Shown here: positions 1 through 5,936 of the stretch, piece by piece
Layout: every line of letters begins with the position of its first letter
Numbering within the stretch: position 1 is the stretch's first letter
From: CAYORM01 sp964406375
GTDB lineage: Bacteria; Pseudomonadota; Alphaproteobacteria; DSM-16000; Inquilinaceae
Length of the DNA: 7,776 nt
Direction: 5' to 3'
NCBI GenBank assembly: GCA_964406375.1
Contig: CAYORM010000106.1
Location: 1-7,776 of the forward strand
Translations under genes and position numbers: made by a program
Notes under the pieces: generated by a model
The model's database searches: none
The model's input: the letters and a program-made list of their open reading frames with translations, nothing else
What the model was told of the DNA's origin: nothing

Positions 1-484
1 TCGGACCGCCGGTCGACCCCGAGCAATCCGCCGTGTCCGTACCCATCGGGCAGGCGCCGGTGCCGACGCCCGGATGGTCGCACTCGCCGTCGAACGCCCA
101 CTGGCAGGAATTGTCGCCGCCGGTCGTCGGGCCAGTCGACCCCGAGCAATCCGCCGTGTCCGTACCCATCGGGCAGGCACCGGTGCCGACGCCCGGATGG
201 TCGCACTCGCCATCGAACGCCCACTGGCAGGAATTGTCACCGCCGGTCGTCGGGCCGGTCGACCCCGCGCAATCCGCCGTGTCCGTACCCATCGGGCAGG
301 CGCCAGTGCCTACGCCCGGATGGTCGCACTCGCCGTCGAACGCCCACTGGCAGGAATTGTCACCGCCGGTCGTCGGGCCGGTCGACCCCGCGCAATCCGC
401 CGTGTCCGTACCCATCGGGCAGGCGCCAGTGCCTACGCCCGGATGGTCGCACTCGCCGTCGAACGCCCACTGGCAGGAATTGTC
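1..484 (-). repeat. Tandem 123-bp (41-codon) coding repeats
   Basis: The motif gaattgtc (minus-strand codons for D-N-S) recurs at 108, 231, 354 and 477, giving an exact 123-bp period; the last unit is cut by the left edge. Each unit encodes one 31-residue Cys module plus a 10-residue linker. By eye, the units at 362-484 and 239-361 are identical, while the unit at 116-238 differs at about seven positions, mostly silent. Two more diverged copies lie upstream in the gene, with the same motif at 606 and a variant at 801, spaced 129 and 195 bp. This pattern fits recent duplication or gene conversion within the array, and copy number may vary between strains. Confidence 0.93.
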
Positions 485-898
485 ACCGCCGGTGGTCGTC
501 GGGGCGCCGCCGGATGCCGAGCAATCGTTCGTATCGGTACCCGCAGGGCAGGCACCGGTGCCGATGCCGGGCTCGTCACATTCGCCGTCATTGGCGAACG
601 GGCAGGAATTGTCGCCACCGGACACGGCACCGCCGGTGGACCCGCCTACCGTGCCCCCAGTCGAACCGCCGCTGGAGCCTCCGGTCGTACCGCCGGTTGA
701 GCCCCCCAGCCCCCGGCAGTCATTGGTATCCGTGCCGGCGGCACAGGTGCCGGTGCCGATACCCGGTTCGTCGCACTCGCCATCATTGGCGAACATGCAC
801 GAGTTGTCTTGCGCCACCGCGGCGCCGGGCGGCGCCCAGATCGTGGCAGCGGCGACCATGGCCAGGCCGCCGAACAGGGATAATCTGGATCGGGACAT
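2..898 (-). CDS. Secreted Cys-rich tandem-repeat protein (C-terminus outside window)
   Basis: The minus frame from an ATG at 898 stays open to the left edge (299 codons, no stop seen). Residues 1-29 form a signal peptide: basic MSRSR start, hydrophobic stretch, AVA cleavage site before QDNSC. Six 31-residue modules follow, starting at residues 31, 96, 139, 180, 221 and 262. Each reads DNSC-x7-C-x9-C-x8-C, with acidic/Asn clusters such as NDGECDEP and GTDTNDC, so four cysteines per module suggest two disulfides and perhaps metal-binding loops (inference). The linker between modules 1 and 2 is 34 residues of STGG-like repeats; later linkers are 10-12 residues (e.g. AGSTGPTTGG). Modules 3-6 are identical in protein. 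A G-rich stretch ending GGAG sits at 908-901 just before the start, rather close to it. It is transcribed divergently from trmFO. I recognise no named family; an exported or surface structural/binding protein is the most I would infer. The plus-strand frame over the same bases is not the gene. Confidence 0.86.
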   Translation of the reverse strand, partial: MSRSRLSLFGGLAMVAAATIWAPPGAAVAQDNSCMFANDGECDEPGIGTGTCAAGTDTNDCRGLGGSTGGTTGGSSGGSTGGTVGGSTGGAVSGGDNSCPFANDGECDEPGIGTGACPAGTDTNDCSASGGAPTTTGGDNSCQWAFDGECDHPGVGTGACPMGTDTADCAGSTGPTTGGDNSCQWAFDGECDHPGVGTGACPMGTDTADCAGSTGPTTGGDNSCQWAFDGECDHPGVGTGACPMGTDTADCSGSTGPTTGGDNSCQWAFDGECDHPGVGTGACPMGTDTADCSGSTGGP

Positions 899-962
899 CG
901 CTCCCCCCGGGCCGATGATAAGAACGACCGACTCCGCGCGGGGGCCGGCCGTTGCGAGTAGG

Positions 963-990
963 ACGATACATGATGGCCCCTTAAGGGCAA
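963..990 (-). promoter_or_regulatory. Weak candidate promoter for the Cys-rich repeat gene
   Basis: Read on the minus strand, TTGCCC (990-985) is followed after 16 bp by TATCGT (968-963). This would give a leader of roughly 55 nt ahead of the ATG at 898. The match to a sigma70-type promoter is modest, and alphaproteobacterial promoters are poorly conserved, so this is only a pointer. Confidence 0.22.
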
Positions 991-1007
991 AGCTGGGCCC
1001 GCAGCTT
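990..1007. other. Inverted repeat in divergent spacer
   Basis: Perfect 6-bp arms AAGCTG (990-995) and CAGCTT (1002-1007) flank the loop ggcccg. It lies in the 218-bp spacer between the repeat-protein gene and trmFO and overlaps the edge of the candidate -35 box of the repeat gene. It could be an operator or an RNA hairpin, or chance. Confidence 0.3.
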
Positions 1008-1020
1008 CCCGTATGCATTC

Positions 1021-1043
1021 GAGCGGGCCGGACGCGCCCGCTC
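1021..1043. other. 8-bp inverted repeat upstream of trmFO
   Basis: Perfect arms GAGCGGGC (1021-1028) and GCCCGCTC (1036-1043) surround the 7-nt loop cggacgc. No T-tract follows on either strand, so it does not look like a normal intrinsic terminator. It starts 96 bp before the trmFO start and may fall in its leader or act as a protein-binding site. Short GC-only stems also arise by chance in DNA this GC-rich. Confidence 0.35.
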
Positions 1044-1103
1044 CGGGGATTGCCGGGCCCGCGCCGGGGGCCTATCAGTCGCCGGAAGCGGGCATCGAGA
1101 CAC

Positions 1104-1109
1104 GGAAGG
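1104..1109 (+). promoter_or_regulatory. Ribosome binding site of trmFO
   Basis: GGAAGG ends 7 nt before the ATG at 1117. It supports this start over any upstream extension, and the conserved FAD-binding motif begins only about 15 residues later. Confidence 0.65.
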
Positions 1110-1116
1110 CGACGCG

Positions 1117-2514
1117 ATGACGACCACGATTCGCTCCGCGGCCGCGGGCGGGCCCCCGATTCACGTCGTCGGCGGTGGCCTCGCCGGCAGCGAGGCGGCC
1201 TGGCAGGCGGCCGAGGCGGGATGGCCGGTGGTTCTGCACGAGATGCGGCCGATGCGCGGGACGGATGCGCATCGGACGGACCGGCTGGCCGAACTCGTCT
1301 GCTCGAACTCTTTCCGCTCCGATGATGCCGGGCACAATGCGGTCGGCGTCCTGCATGAGGAGATGCGGCGCTGCGGTTCGCTGATCATCCGCGCGGCCGA
1401 CGCCAACAAGGTGCCGGCCGGCGATGCGCTCGCGGTCGACCGTGACGGGTTCGCCGAAGCGGTCACCAGCGCCATCGAGAGCCACCCGCTGATCTCGATC
1501 GAACGCGGCGAGGTGTCGGCGCTGCCGCCGGAGGAATGGGGGCCGACGATCCTCGCCACCGGTCCGCTGACGGCACCAAGCCTCGCCGAGGCGATCCGCG
1601 CCGTGACCGGCGAGGACGCCCTCGCCTTCTTCGATGCGATCGCACCGATCGTCTATCGCGAGACGATCGATTTCGACATCGCTTGGTTCCAGTCGCGCTA
1701 TGACAAGCCGGGGCCGGGCGGCACCGGCAAGGATTATGTCAACTGTCCGATGGACCGCGAGACCTATGAGGCCTTCGTCGCGGCCCTGCTCGACGCCCCC
1801 AAGACCGAGTTCAAGGATTGGGAGCGCGACACCCCCTATTTCGACGGGTGCCTGCCGATCGAGGTGATGGCGGCGCGCGGCCTCGACACGCTGCGCTGGG
1901 GGCCGATGAAGCCGGTCGGGCTGACCGATCCGCGCACCGGCAAGCGGCCCTGGGCGGTCGTCCAGCTCCGCCAGGACAACGCCCTCGGCACTCTGTTCAA
2001 CATGGTCGGCTTCCAGACCAAGATGAAGTACGCCGACCAGATCCGGGTCTTCCGGATGATCCCCGGCCTGCAGAACGCCGAATTCGCCCGGCTCGGCGGG
2101 CTGCACCGCAACACCTTCATCAACAGCCCGCGCCTGCTCGATCGCGAATTGCGGCTGAAGGCGATGCCGCATCTGCGGTTCGCCGGCCAGGTGACGGGCG
2201 TCGAAGGCTATGTGGAGAGCGCGGCGATCGGGCTCCTGGCCGGCCGCATGGCGGCGGCCGAACGGCTCGGCCGCACGCTGCCGCCGCCACCGCCGACGAC
2301 GGCGCTCGGCGCCCTGCTCGGTCACATCACCGGTGGCGGCGAGGCCGAGACCTTCCAGCCGATGAACATCAATTTCGGCCTGTTCCCACCGCCCGAGGCA
2401 CCCAGCGGGGGCGGACGCCCGGTGAAGGGGCGCGAGCGCAAGGCGATGCTCGCCGCCAGGGCGCTGCGCGACATCGACGGCTGGCTCGGGCAAGGCCGCG
2501 CCGACGCGGCCTGA
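1117..2514 (+). CDS. trmFO: TrmFO: folate/FAD-dependent tRNA (uracil-54) C5-methyltransferase
   Basis: This cytoplasmic flavoenzyme makes m5U54 (ribothymidine) in the T-loop of tRNAs, taking the carbon from 5,10-methylene-tetrahydrofolate and reducing it with FADH2 from NAD(P)H. The 465-residue length is close to that of the family. The N-terminal Rossmann motif GGGLAGSEAA (residues 19-28) binds FAD and is followed by the typical HEMRP and ELVCSNSFRSD (Cys62). The YVNCPMDRETY motif carries Cys210, which aligns with the catalytic nucleophile described for Bacillus and Thermus TrmFO; FDGCLPIEVMAARG and GPMKPVGLTDPRTG follow. The C-terminal part has the conserved GQVTGVEGYVESAA and FQPMNINFGLFPP. 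All expected family motifs are present, so it should be active. TrmFO is usual in Alphaproteobacteria, where it replaces the SAM-dependent TrmA of gammaproteobacteria. It stands alone on its strand and converges with the next gene. Confidence 0.97.
   Translation: MTTTIRSAAAGGPPIHVVGGGLAGSEAAWQAAEAGWPVVLHEMRPMRGTDAHRTDRLAELVCSNSFRSDDAGHNAVGVLHEEMRRCGSLIIRAADANKVPAGDALAVDRDGFAEAVTSAIESHPLISIERGEVSALPPEEWGPTILATGPLTAPSLAEAIRAVTGEDALAFFDAIAPIVYRETIDFDIAWFQSRYDKPGPGGTGKDYVNCPMDRETYEAFVAALLDAPKTEFKDWERDTPYFDGCLPIEVMAARGLDTLRWGPMKPVGLTDPRTGKRPWAVVQLRQDNALGTLFNMVGFQTKMKYADQIRVFRMIPGLQNAEFARLGGLHRNTFINSPRLLDRELRLKAMPHLRFAGQVTGVEGYVESAAIGLLAGRMAAAERLGRTLPPPPPTTALGALLGHITGGGEAETFQPMNINFGLFPPPEAPSGGGRPVKGRERKAMLAARALRDIDGWLGQGRADAA
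2494..2511. other. Hairpin-forming sequence at the 3' end of trmFO
   Basis: GGCCGCG (2494-2500) and CGCGGCC (2505-2511) can pair around the 4-nt loop ccga, ending right at the TGA stop (2512-2514). It encodes the last residues of TrmFO, so it may reflect alanine/arginine codon use only. Together with the next inverted repeat it could help transcripts end or stabilise their 3' end. Confidence 0.3.
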
Positions 2515-2532
2515 ACAGCCTCACCCGGCTGT
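2515..2532. terminator. Possible bidirectional terminator or 3' hairpin between convergent genes
   Basis: ACAGCC (2515-2520) and GGCTGT (2527-2532) pair around the loop tcaccc. The repeat occupies 18 of the 19 bases between the trmFO stop (2514) and the stop of the opposite gene (2534). There is no T-tract on either side, so efficient intrinsic termination is doubtful; position is the main argument. Confidence 0.4.
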
Positions 2533-2533
2533 C

Positions 2534-3400
2534 TCAGTAGCGCCCGGTCATCGCCGCGGCGGCGAGGCGTAGCGGGGCCAGCCCCGAGGGGCGCGGGTCG
2601 AGGGCGAAAGGATCCCAACCGGCCTGTCGGAGCGCCGTCAGATGCCGATCGGCAAGCCGTGCCAGCGCCAGCGGCGCGCGCGCCGGGCGCGGCACCGCCG
2701 CGCGCCGTCGCCGCGACGCGGCGAGGAGCGCAGCCGCGCGCTCGGCGACGACCCGCACGGCCTCCGCCAGCCCTGCCGCCCCCGGTGCGATGCTCCCCTC
2801 GGCGAGTCCGGCCTCACGCATCGTCTGCCGCGGCAGCCACAGCCGATGGCCACCGGAGCGGGGTCCCGGCGCGCGCGCATGCGGCAGGGCGCGCATCAGG
2901 CCCAGAAGCGCCCAGGCCGTGCCGATCTCCTCACCGGCGGCAAGCGCGGCCGGTGCGGTCACACCGAGCAGCCCGAGATGGAGGCGCAACAGCGCGCCGG
3001 AGGTGGCGGCGGCATGGAGTTCGAGGTCGGCGAGCGCCGACGGCGGCTCCTCCTCGAGATCCGACTCGCGCGCATCGATCACCGCCTGCAGCAGTGCACG
3101 GTCGAGCCGGCCCTCGGCCAGCGCCGAGCCGAGCGGGGCCAGCACCTGATGGCGAGCCGGTCCGCCCGCAGCGAGCGCGTCGACCGCCTCGCGCCACCAT
3201 TGCAGGCGGATCTGGCCGAGGATCGGGCTTGAGACGACCTCGGGCGTCCTGGCGATCTCCAGATTGACGCCGTAGAGCGCGAACAGCTCTACCCGCCTCG
3301 CCTCGGGCGCCAGCAGGCAGAGCAGCCAGCGATCGCGATCGTGGCGGCGCAGCGCGGCGAAGGCCCCGCCGGGGCCGCGGTCTTCCATTCGCTGGTCCAT
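2534..3400 (-). CDS. Squalene/phytoene synthase-fold protein, NDUFAF6-like (probable complex I assembly factor)
   Basis: The 288-residue protein has the all-helical trans-isoprenyl diphosphate synthase fold pattern: RDRWLLCLLAP (22-32), FALYGVNLEIA (40-50), IRLQWWREAVD (64-74), ARESDLEEEP (110-119), then GTAWALLGLMRALP (160-173) and LWLP (187-190). The order and wording match the bacterial relatives of mitochondrial NDUFAF6, an assembly factor for respiratory complex I. The Asp-rich metal-binding motifs of true squalene and phytoene synthases are not seen: near residues 45-55 there is YGVNLEIARTP, and near 168-178 there is LMRALPHARAP. A prenyl-condensing activity is therefore unlikely, and a scaffold or assembly role is inferred from the family. 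No complex I or carotenoid/hopanoid gene lies nearby. The ATG at 3400 has a weak ribosome site; an in-frame ATG at 3388 is an alternative. The C-terminal third is low-complexity Ala/Arg/Leu. Confidence 0.85.
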   Translation of the reverse strand: MDQRMEDRGPGGAFAALRRHDRDRWLLCLLAPEARRVELFALYGVNLEIARTPEVVSSPILGQIRLQWWREAVDALAAGGPARHQVLAPLGSALAEGRLDRALLQAVIDARESDLEEEPPSALADLELHAAATSGALLRLHLGLLGVTAPAALAAGEEIGTAWALLGLMRALPHARAPGPRSGGHRLWLPRQTMREAGLAEGSIAPGAAGLAEAVRVVAERAAALLAASRRRRAAVPRPARAPLALARLADRHLTALRQAGWDPFALDPRPSGLAPLRLAAAAMTGRY

Positions 3401-3430
3401 TTGCCTATGTCAGGCGGGTCGACAGAGCCG

Positions 3431-3444
3431 CGGCCGTACGGCCG
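3431..3444. promoter_or_regulatory. Perfect 14-bp palindrome upstream of sodB
   Basis: CGGCCGTACGGCCG is its own reverse complement. It sits 33 bp before the sodB ATG, inside the 77-bp divergent spacer that must also hold the promoter of the minus-strand gene. It could be an operator for a dimeric regulator, a leader hairpin affecting sodB mRNA, or a chance GC palindrome. I cannot match it to a known regulator site. Confidence 0.4.
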
Positions 3445-3477
3445 GGCCCATCCCGCAACGAGCCGAAGAGAAACGCC

Positions 3478-4077
3478 ATGGCCTTCGAACTTCCGTCCCT
3501 GCCCTACGCGCCGGATGCGCTGCATCCCTACATGTCGGCTGAGACCCTCGACTACCACCATGGGAAGCACCACAAGGCCTATGTCGACAAGCTCAACGAG
3601 CTTACCCAGGGCGGTGAGTTCGCCGGCAAGAGCCTCGAGGAGGTGGTGAAGGGCAGCTTCGGCCGGCCGGAGCACCAGGTGCTCTTCAACAATGCGGGCC
3701 AGCACTGGAACCACAACCACTTCTGGAAGTGGATGAAGCCGAATGGCGGTGGCGCCATCCCGGGTGAGCTGGAGCGGCAGATCATCGCCGATTTCGGCAG
3801 CGTCGAGAAGATGAAGGAGGATTTCAAGGCGGCCGGCGTCGGCCAATTCGGCAGCGGCTGGGCGTGGCTGGTCGTCGATGGCGGCAAGCTCTCCGTCATG
3901 AAAACGCCGAATGGCGAGAACCCGCTGGCACATGGCAAGACGGCGATCCTCGGCTGCGATGTGTGGGAGCACTCCTATTACATCGACTACCGCAACGCCC
4001 GGCCGAAGTATCTCGACGCCTTCCTCAACAACCTCGTGAACTGGGAATACGTCGCCGAGCTCTACGCCAAGGCGTGA
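3478..4077 (+). CDS. sodB: Superoxide dismutase, Fe type (SodB)
   Basis: The enzyme converts superoxide to oxygen and hydrogen peroxide. At 199 residues it has the standard length and aligns from its first residues (MAFELPSLPYAPDAL) with E. coli SodB. The metal ligands are His27 (in YHHGKHH), His79 (in WNHNHFW), Asp161 and His165 (in the DVWEHSYYIDYRN signature). Gln75 in NNAGQHWNH is where Fe-SODs carry the active-site glutamine, and the later position where Mn-SODs carry it is Gly here (TPNGENPL), so iron or cambialistic use is favoured. There is no signal peptide, so it is cytoplasmic. A purine-rich GAAGAG (3465-3470) is a modest ribosome site. The gene has its own terminator and is probably monocistronic. 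The spacer carries a palindrome that might be regulatory. Confidence 0.97.
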   Translation: MAFELPSLPYAPDALHPYMSAETLDYHHGKHHKAYVDKLNELTQGGEFAGKSLEEVVKGSFGRPEHQVLFNNAGQHWNHNHFWKWMKPNGGGAIPGELERQIIADFGSVEKMKEDFKAAGVGQFGSGWAWLVVDGGKLSVMKTPNGENPLAHGKTAILGCDVWEHSYYIDYRNARPKYLDAFLNNLVNWEYVAELYAKA

Positions 4078-4078
4078 G

Positions 4079-4099
4079 CCGAACGGCGGAACCGTTCGG
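4079..4099. other. 8-bp stem just after the sodB stop
   Basis: CCGAACGG (4079-4086) and CCGTTCGG (4092-4099) pair perfectly around the 5-nt loop cggaa, starting two bases after the stop codon. It lacks a T-tract and precedes the stronger terminator hairpin, so it may protect the 3' end of the mRNA or assist termination. Confidence 0.55.
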
Positions 4100-4111
4100 A
4101 AGAACAGTCGG

Positions 4112-4135
4112 GAAGGGGCCCTGCGGGGCCCCTTC
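4112..4135. terminator. Strong intrinsic terminator, likely bidirectional
   Basis: A perfect 10-bp stem, GAAGGGGCCC (4112-4121) with GGGCCCCTTC (4126-4135), closes a 4-nt loop tgcg. It lies between the convergent stops of sodB (4077) and the DUF1194 gene (4153). The trailing sequence gcttgtcc is only weakly T-rich, as is common in GC-rich Alphaproteobacteria. It probably ends transcription from both sides. Confidence 0.8.
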
Positions 4136-4152
4136 GCTTGTCCGGAACCCGC

Positions 4153-4923
4153 TCAGTCGCGGCGATGCGGATAGATGGCGGCCGGCGCCGCGGCGATCTC
4201 CTGCACCAGTTTCGAGACCAGCGCGCGGCCGAACCCGTCCGGCCCCGCAACTGGCCGCGCGAAGGCGCCAGCTCCGGTGATCACCCGCTCCCGGAAATAG
4301 GCTTCCAGCCAGTCATACTCGTCGAGGATGACGAGGGCGTTCACGACGATACCGCGCGCGGAGAGGGCATCGCGGGCGATTTCGGGTTCGGGGCCCGCAT
4401 TCGAGAAGCCATTGGCGACGATGTCGACGACGCGGCGGGCGCCCTGTGCCTCCGGCGCCTCGAAGAGCGCCGCCGCACCGAGCAATGCACTGCCGATGGC
4501 GGTGGCGGCCGCGGGGCCGCCCGTCGGCAGGGCCTCGATCGCTGCCGCCGCTGCCTCGACTTCCGCAGCGGTCGCGACACGGCGCCAGGGCATCAGCGTC
4601 GCAACCGGGCCGGGCGCGCCGTAGCCGATCACCGCGAGGTCGATCGCGCCGGCGAGACCGGCGCCGATCGCCGCCTGCACCGCCGGATCGCGCAGGGCAA
4701 CGGCGTGGCCGCGGAGCTGGAAAGCGGCGGTGCCCGTGGACACGCTCGCCGACAGATCGATCGCCAGCACCAGCGAGGCGTCCGAGACAGGCCGCTCGGG
4801 TGGCGCCGGTCCGGCCGCGAGCGCGCGGGGTGCCGCGGCAGCGGCGAGGAGACCGAGCAGGGCGCCGCGACGCCCCAGGACCGGATTCACCTGCTTCATG
4901 CCGCAACGCTGCCAGGGCCTCAT
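4153..4923 (-). CDS. DUF1194 family, von Willebrand factor A-like exported protein
   Basis: The 256-residue frame matches DUF1194 proteins of Alphaproteobacteria, whose function is unknown. The N-terminus has a GRRGALLGLL stretch and an Ala-rich hydrophobic run ending ALAA, so it is exported, possibly by the Tat route. The VWA core begins at LVLAIDLSASVS, whose D56-S58-S60 is the metal-ion-dependent adhesion site (MIDAS) DxSxS motif; TAIG (Thr141) supplies the next metal-binding position. The usual SGDG-type stretch after the next strand is here IVANG (about 168-172), so a commonly conserved Asp is replaced by Asn. The C-terminal blocks GIVVNALVI, YFRERVITGAGAF and FGRALVSKLVQEI are typical. 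The start at 4923 is 15 bp after the hydrolase stop; the in-frame ATG at 4899 (MKQVNPVLG) gives a more usual signal peptide and may be the real start. It is the last gene of the minus-strand run. Confidence 0.86.
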   Translation of the reverse strand: MRPWQRCGMKQVNPVLGRRGALLGLLAAAAAPRALAAGPAPPERPVSDASLVLAIDLSASVSTGTAAFQLRGHAVALRDPAVQAAIGAGLAGAIDLAVIGYGAPGPVATLMPWRRVATAAEVEAAAAAIEALPTGGPAAATAIGSALLGAAALFEAPEAQGARRVVDIVANGFSNAGPEPEIARDALSARGIVVNALVILDEYDWLEAYFRERVITGAGAFARPVAGPDGFGRALVSKLVQEIAAAPAAIYPHRRD

Positions 4924-4938
4924 GGCCGGAGCACGGCG

Positions 4939-5922
4939 TCAGATGTTGCAGCGCGCCAGGAAGGCGTCGACATCCCGCCAGAATCGCGCGCGGATCGCGT
5001 CGGCCTCCATCAGGATCTCGTGGCGGGACTCGCGATAGCGCAGGACGGTGCAGTCCGGCATCCGGGCGGCGACCCGCATGGCGGCGCGGTTGTCCACCAG
5101 CGTCTCCCGCCCGGCGAGCACCATCAGCACCGGGATCGTGACGGCCGGCGCGGCGGCACGCACCGCCTCGCCCGACCGGAAGGCGGCCGCGAGCCAGCCC
5201 CAGGTGACGCCGCGGACGCCGAGGGCGGGGTTGCGACGCACCCAGGCCCGCTGCACCGCGCCGCGCCGCGGGTCGGAGGTGAGATGCGGGTTGGTGCCGG
5301 CGAGATACGCCTCGTCGAGCGCCCAGGCCTCGCCGGGCGGGTGGCCGCGGCCGCGGCCCCGCCTGACCATCGCCGGCGCGAGGATCCGCGCCAGCCGGCG
5401 CAGCCCCGGCAGGGCGATCGGGTCGACCATGGGAGCGGTGAGGATGGCCGCCGCCGCCCGCCCCGGCCGCCGGGCGAGAAGGCGGAGGGCGAGCCCGCCG
5501 CCCATCGAATGGGCCAGTACCACGACCGGCTGCGGCGCTGCGGCCACGACCGCCTGCCACACCGCCTCGGCATCGGCGACCAGCGGATCGAAATCGTCGA
5601 GATGTCCGGTGGTGTCCTCCGGCGGATCACGGGTGGACAGCCCCTGCCCCCGCCAGTCGAAGGCGACCGTCGCGAAGCCGCGCCCGGCGAGATCGCCGGC
5701 GGTCTCGGCGTATTTCTCGACGAACTCGCTGCGACCGGTGAGGATGAACACGGTACCGCGCGGCCGTACCGCCGGGTCCGCCGGCCAGGTGCCGTAACGC
5801 AGCACCGTGCCATCGGGCCGGGTGACGGTTCCCGTCGCGGCCGGCCCGGCGAGGTGCCCGTCGCCGGCGGCGGGCTGGGCGCCCCCGGCCGGGCTCTCCC
5901 CGTTCGGGCCGCCGCGCGACAT
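4939..5922 (-). CDS. Alpha/beta hydrolase, lysophospholipase (PldB/monoglyceride lipase)-like
   Basis: The 327-residue protein has the serine aminopeptidase S33 / Hydrolase_4 layout. RGTVFILTGRSEFVEKY (55-71) is the first strand and oxyanion region, VAFDWRGQGLS (86-96) is the conserved second motif, and LAHSMGG (136-142) is the nucleophile elbow with Ser139. The catalytic His301 lies in ESRHEILME. The acid is Glu273 or Asp277 in AGRETLVDN; E. coli PldB has a similar Glu-bearing stretch (EEERVVDN), so the swap is not a defect. The likely substrate is a lysophospholipid or monoacylglycerol, but the sequence does not settle it. The first 30 residues are a Gly/Pro/Ala-rich tail with no clear signal peptide, so a cytoplasmic location or a later true start are both possible. 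It starts 14 bp after the ppdK stop, suggesting co-transcription with it. Confidence 0.9.
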   Translation of the reverse strand: MSRGGPNGESPAGGAQPAAGDGHLAGPAATGTVTRPDGTVLRYGTWPADPAVRPRGTVFILTGRSEFVEKYAETAGDLAGRGFATVAFDWRGQGLSTRDPPEDTTGHLDDFDPLVADAEAVWQAVVAAAPQPVVVLAHSMGGGLALRLLARRPGRAAAAILTAPMVDPIALPGLRRLARILAPAMVRRGRGRGHPPGEAWALDEAYLAGTNPHLTSDPRRGAVQRAWVRRNPALGVRGVTWGWLAAAFRSGEAVRAAAPAVTIPVLMVLAGRETLVDNRAAMRVAARMPDCTVLRYRESRHEILMEADAIRARFWRDVDAFLARCNI

Positions 5923-5936
5923 CCGGCCGGTCCCGG

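Noticed and set aside
1..484. CRISPR array
   Set aside because: The 123-bp repeats have no spacer structure and encode in-frame protein modules behind a signal peptide.
33..1325. 430-residue plus-strand repeat frame (SVPIGQAPVPTPGWSHSPSN...)
   Set aside because: It is the antisense of the minus-strand Cys module gene; it looks repetitive only because the 123-bp unit is a multiple of three. It has no signal peptide, runs through the spacer and overlaps the start of trmFO out of frame.
1075..2493. 472-residue minus-strand open frame
   Set aside because: It is antisense to trmFO over nearly its whole length, and trmFO is certain from its motifs. The Arg/His/Gly-rich translation shows no recognisable domain.
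2642..3267. Plus-strand frames of about 200 residues opposite the NDUFAF6-like gene
   Set aside because: They are Arg/Pro/Ala-rich with no motif, while the minus strand encodes the conserved family blocks.
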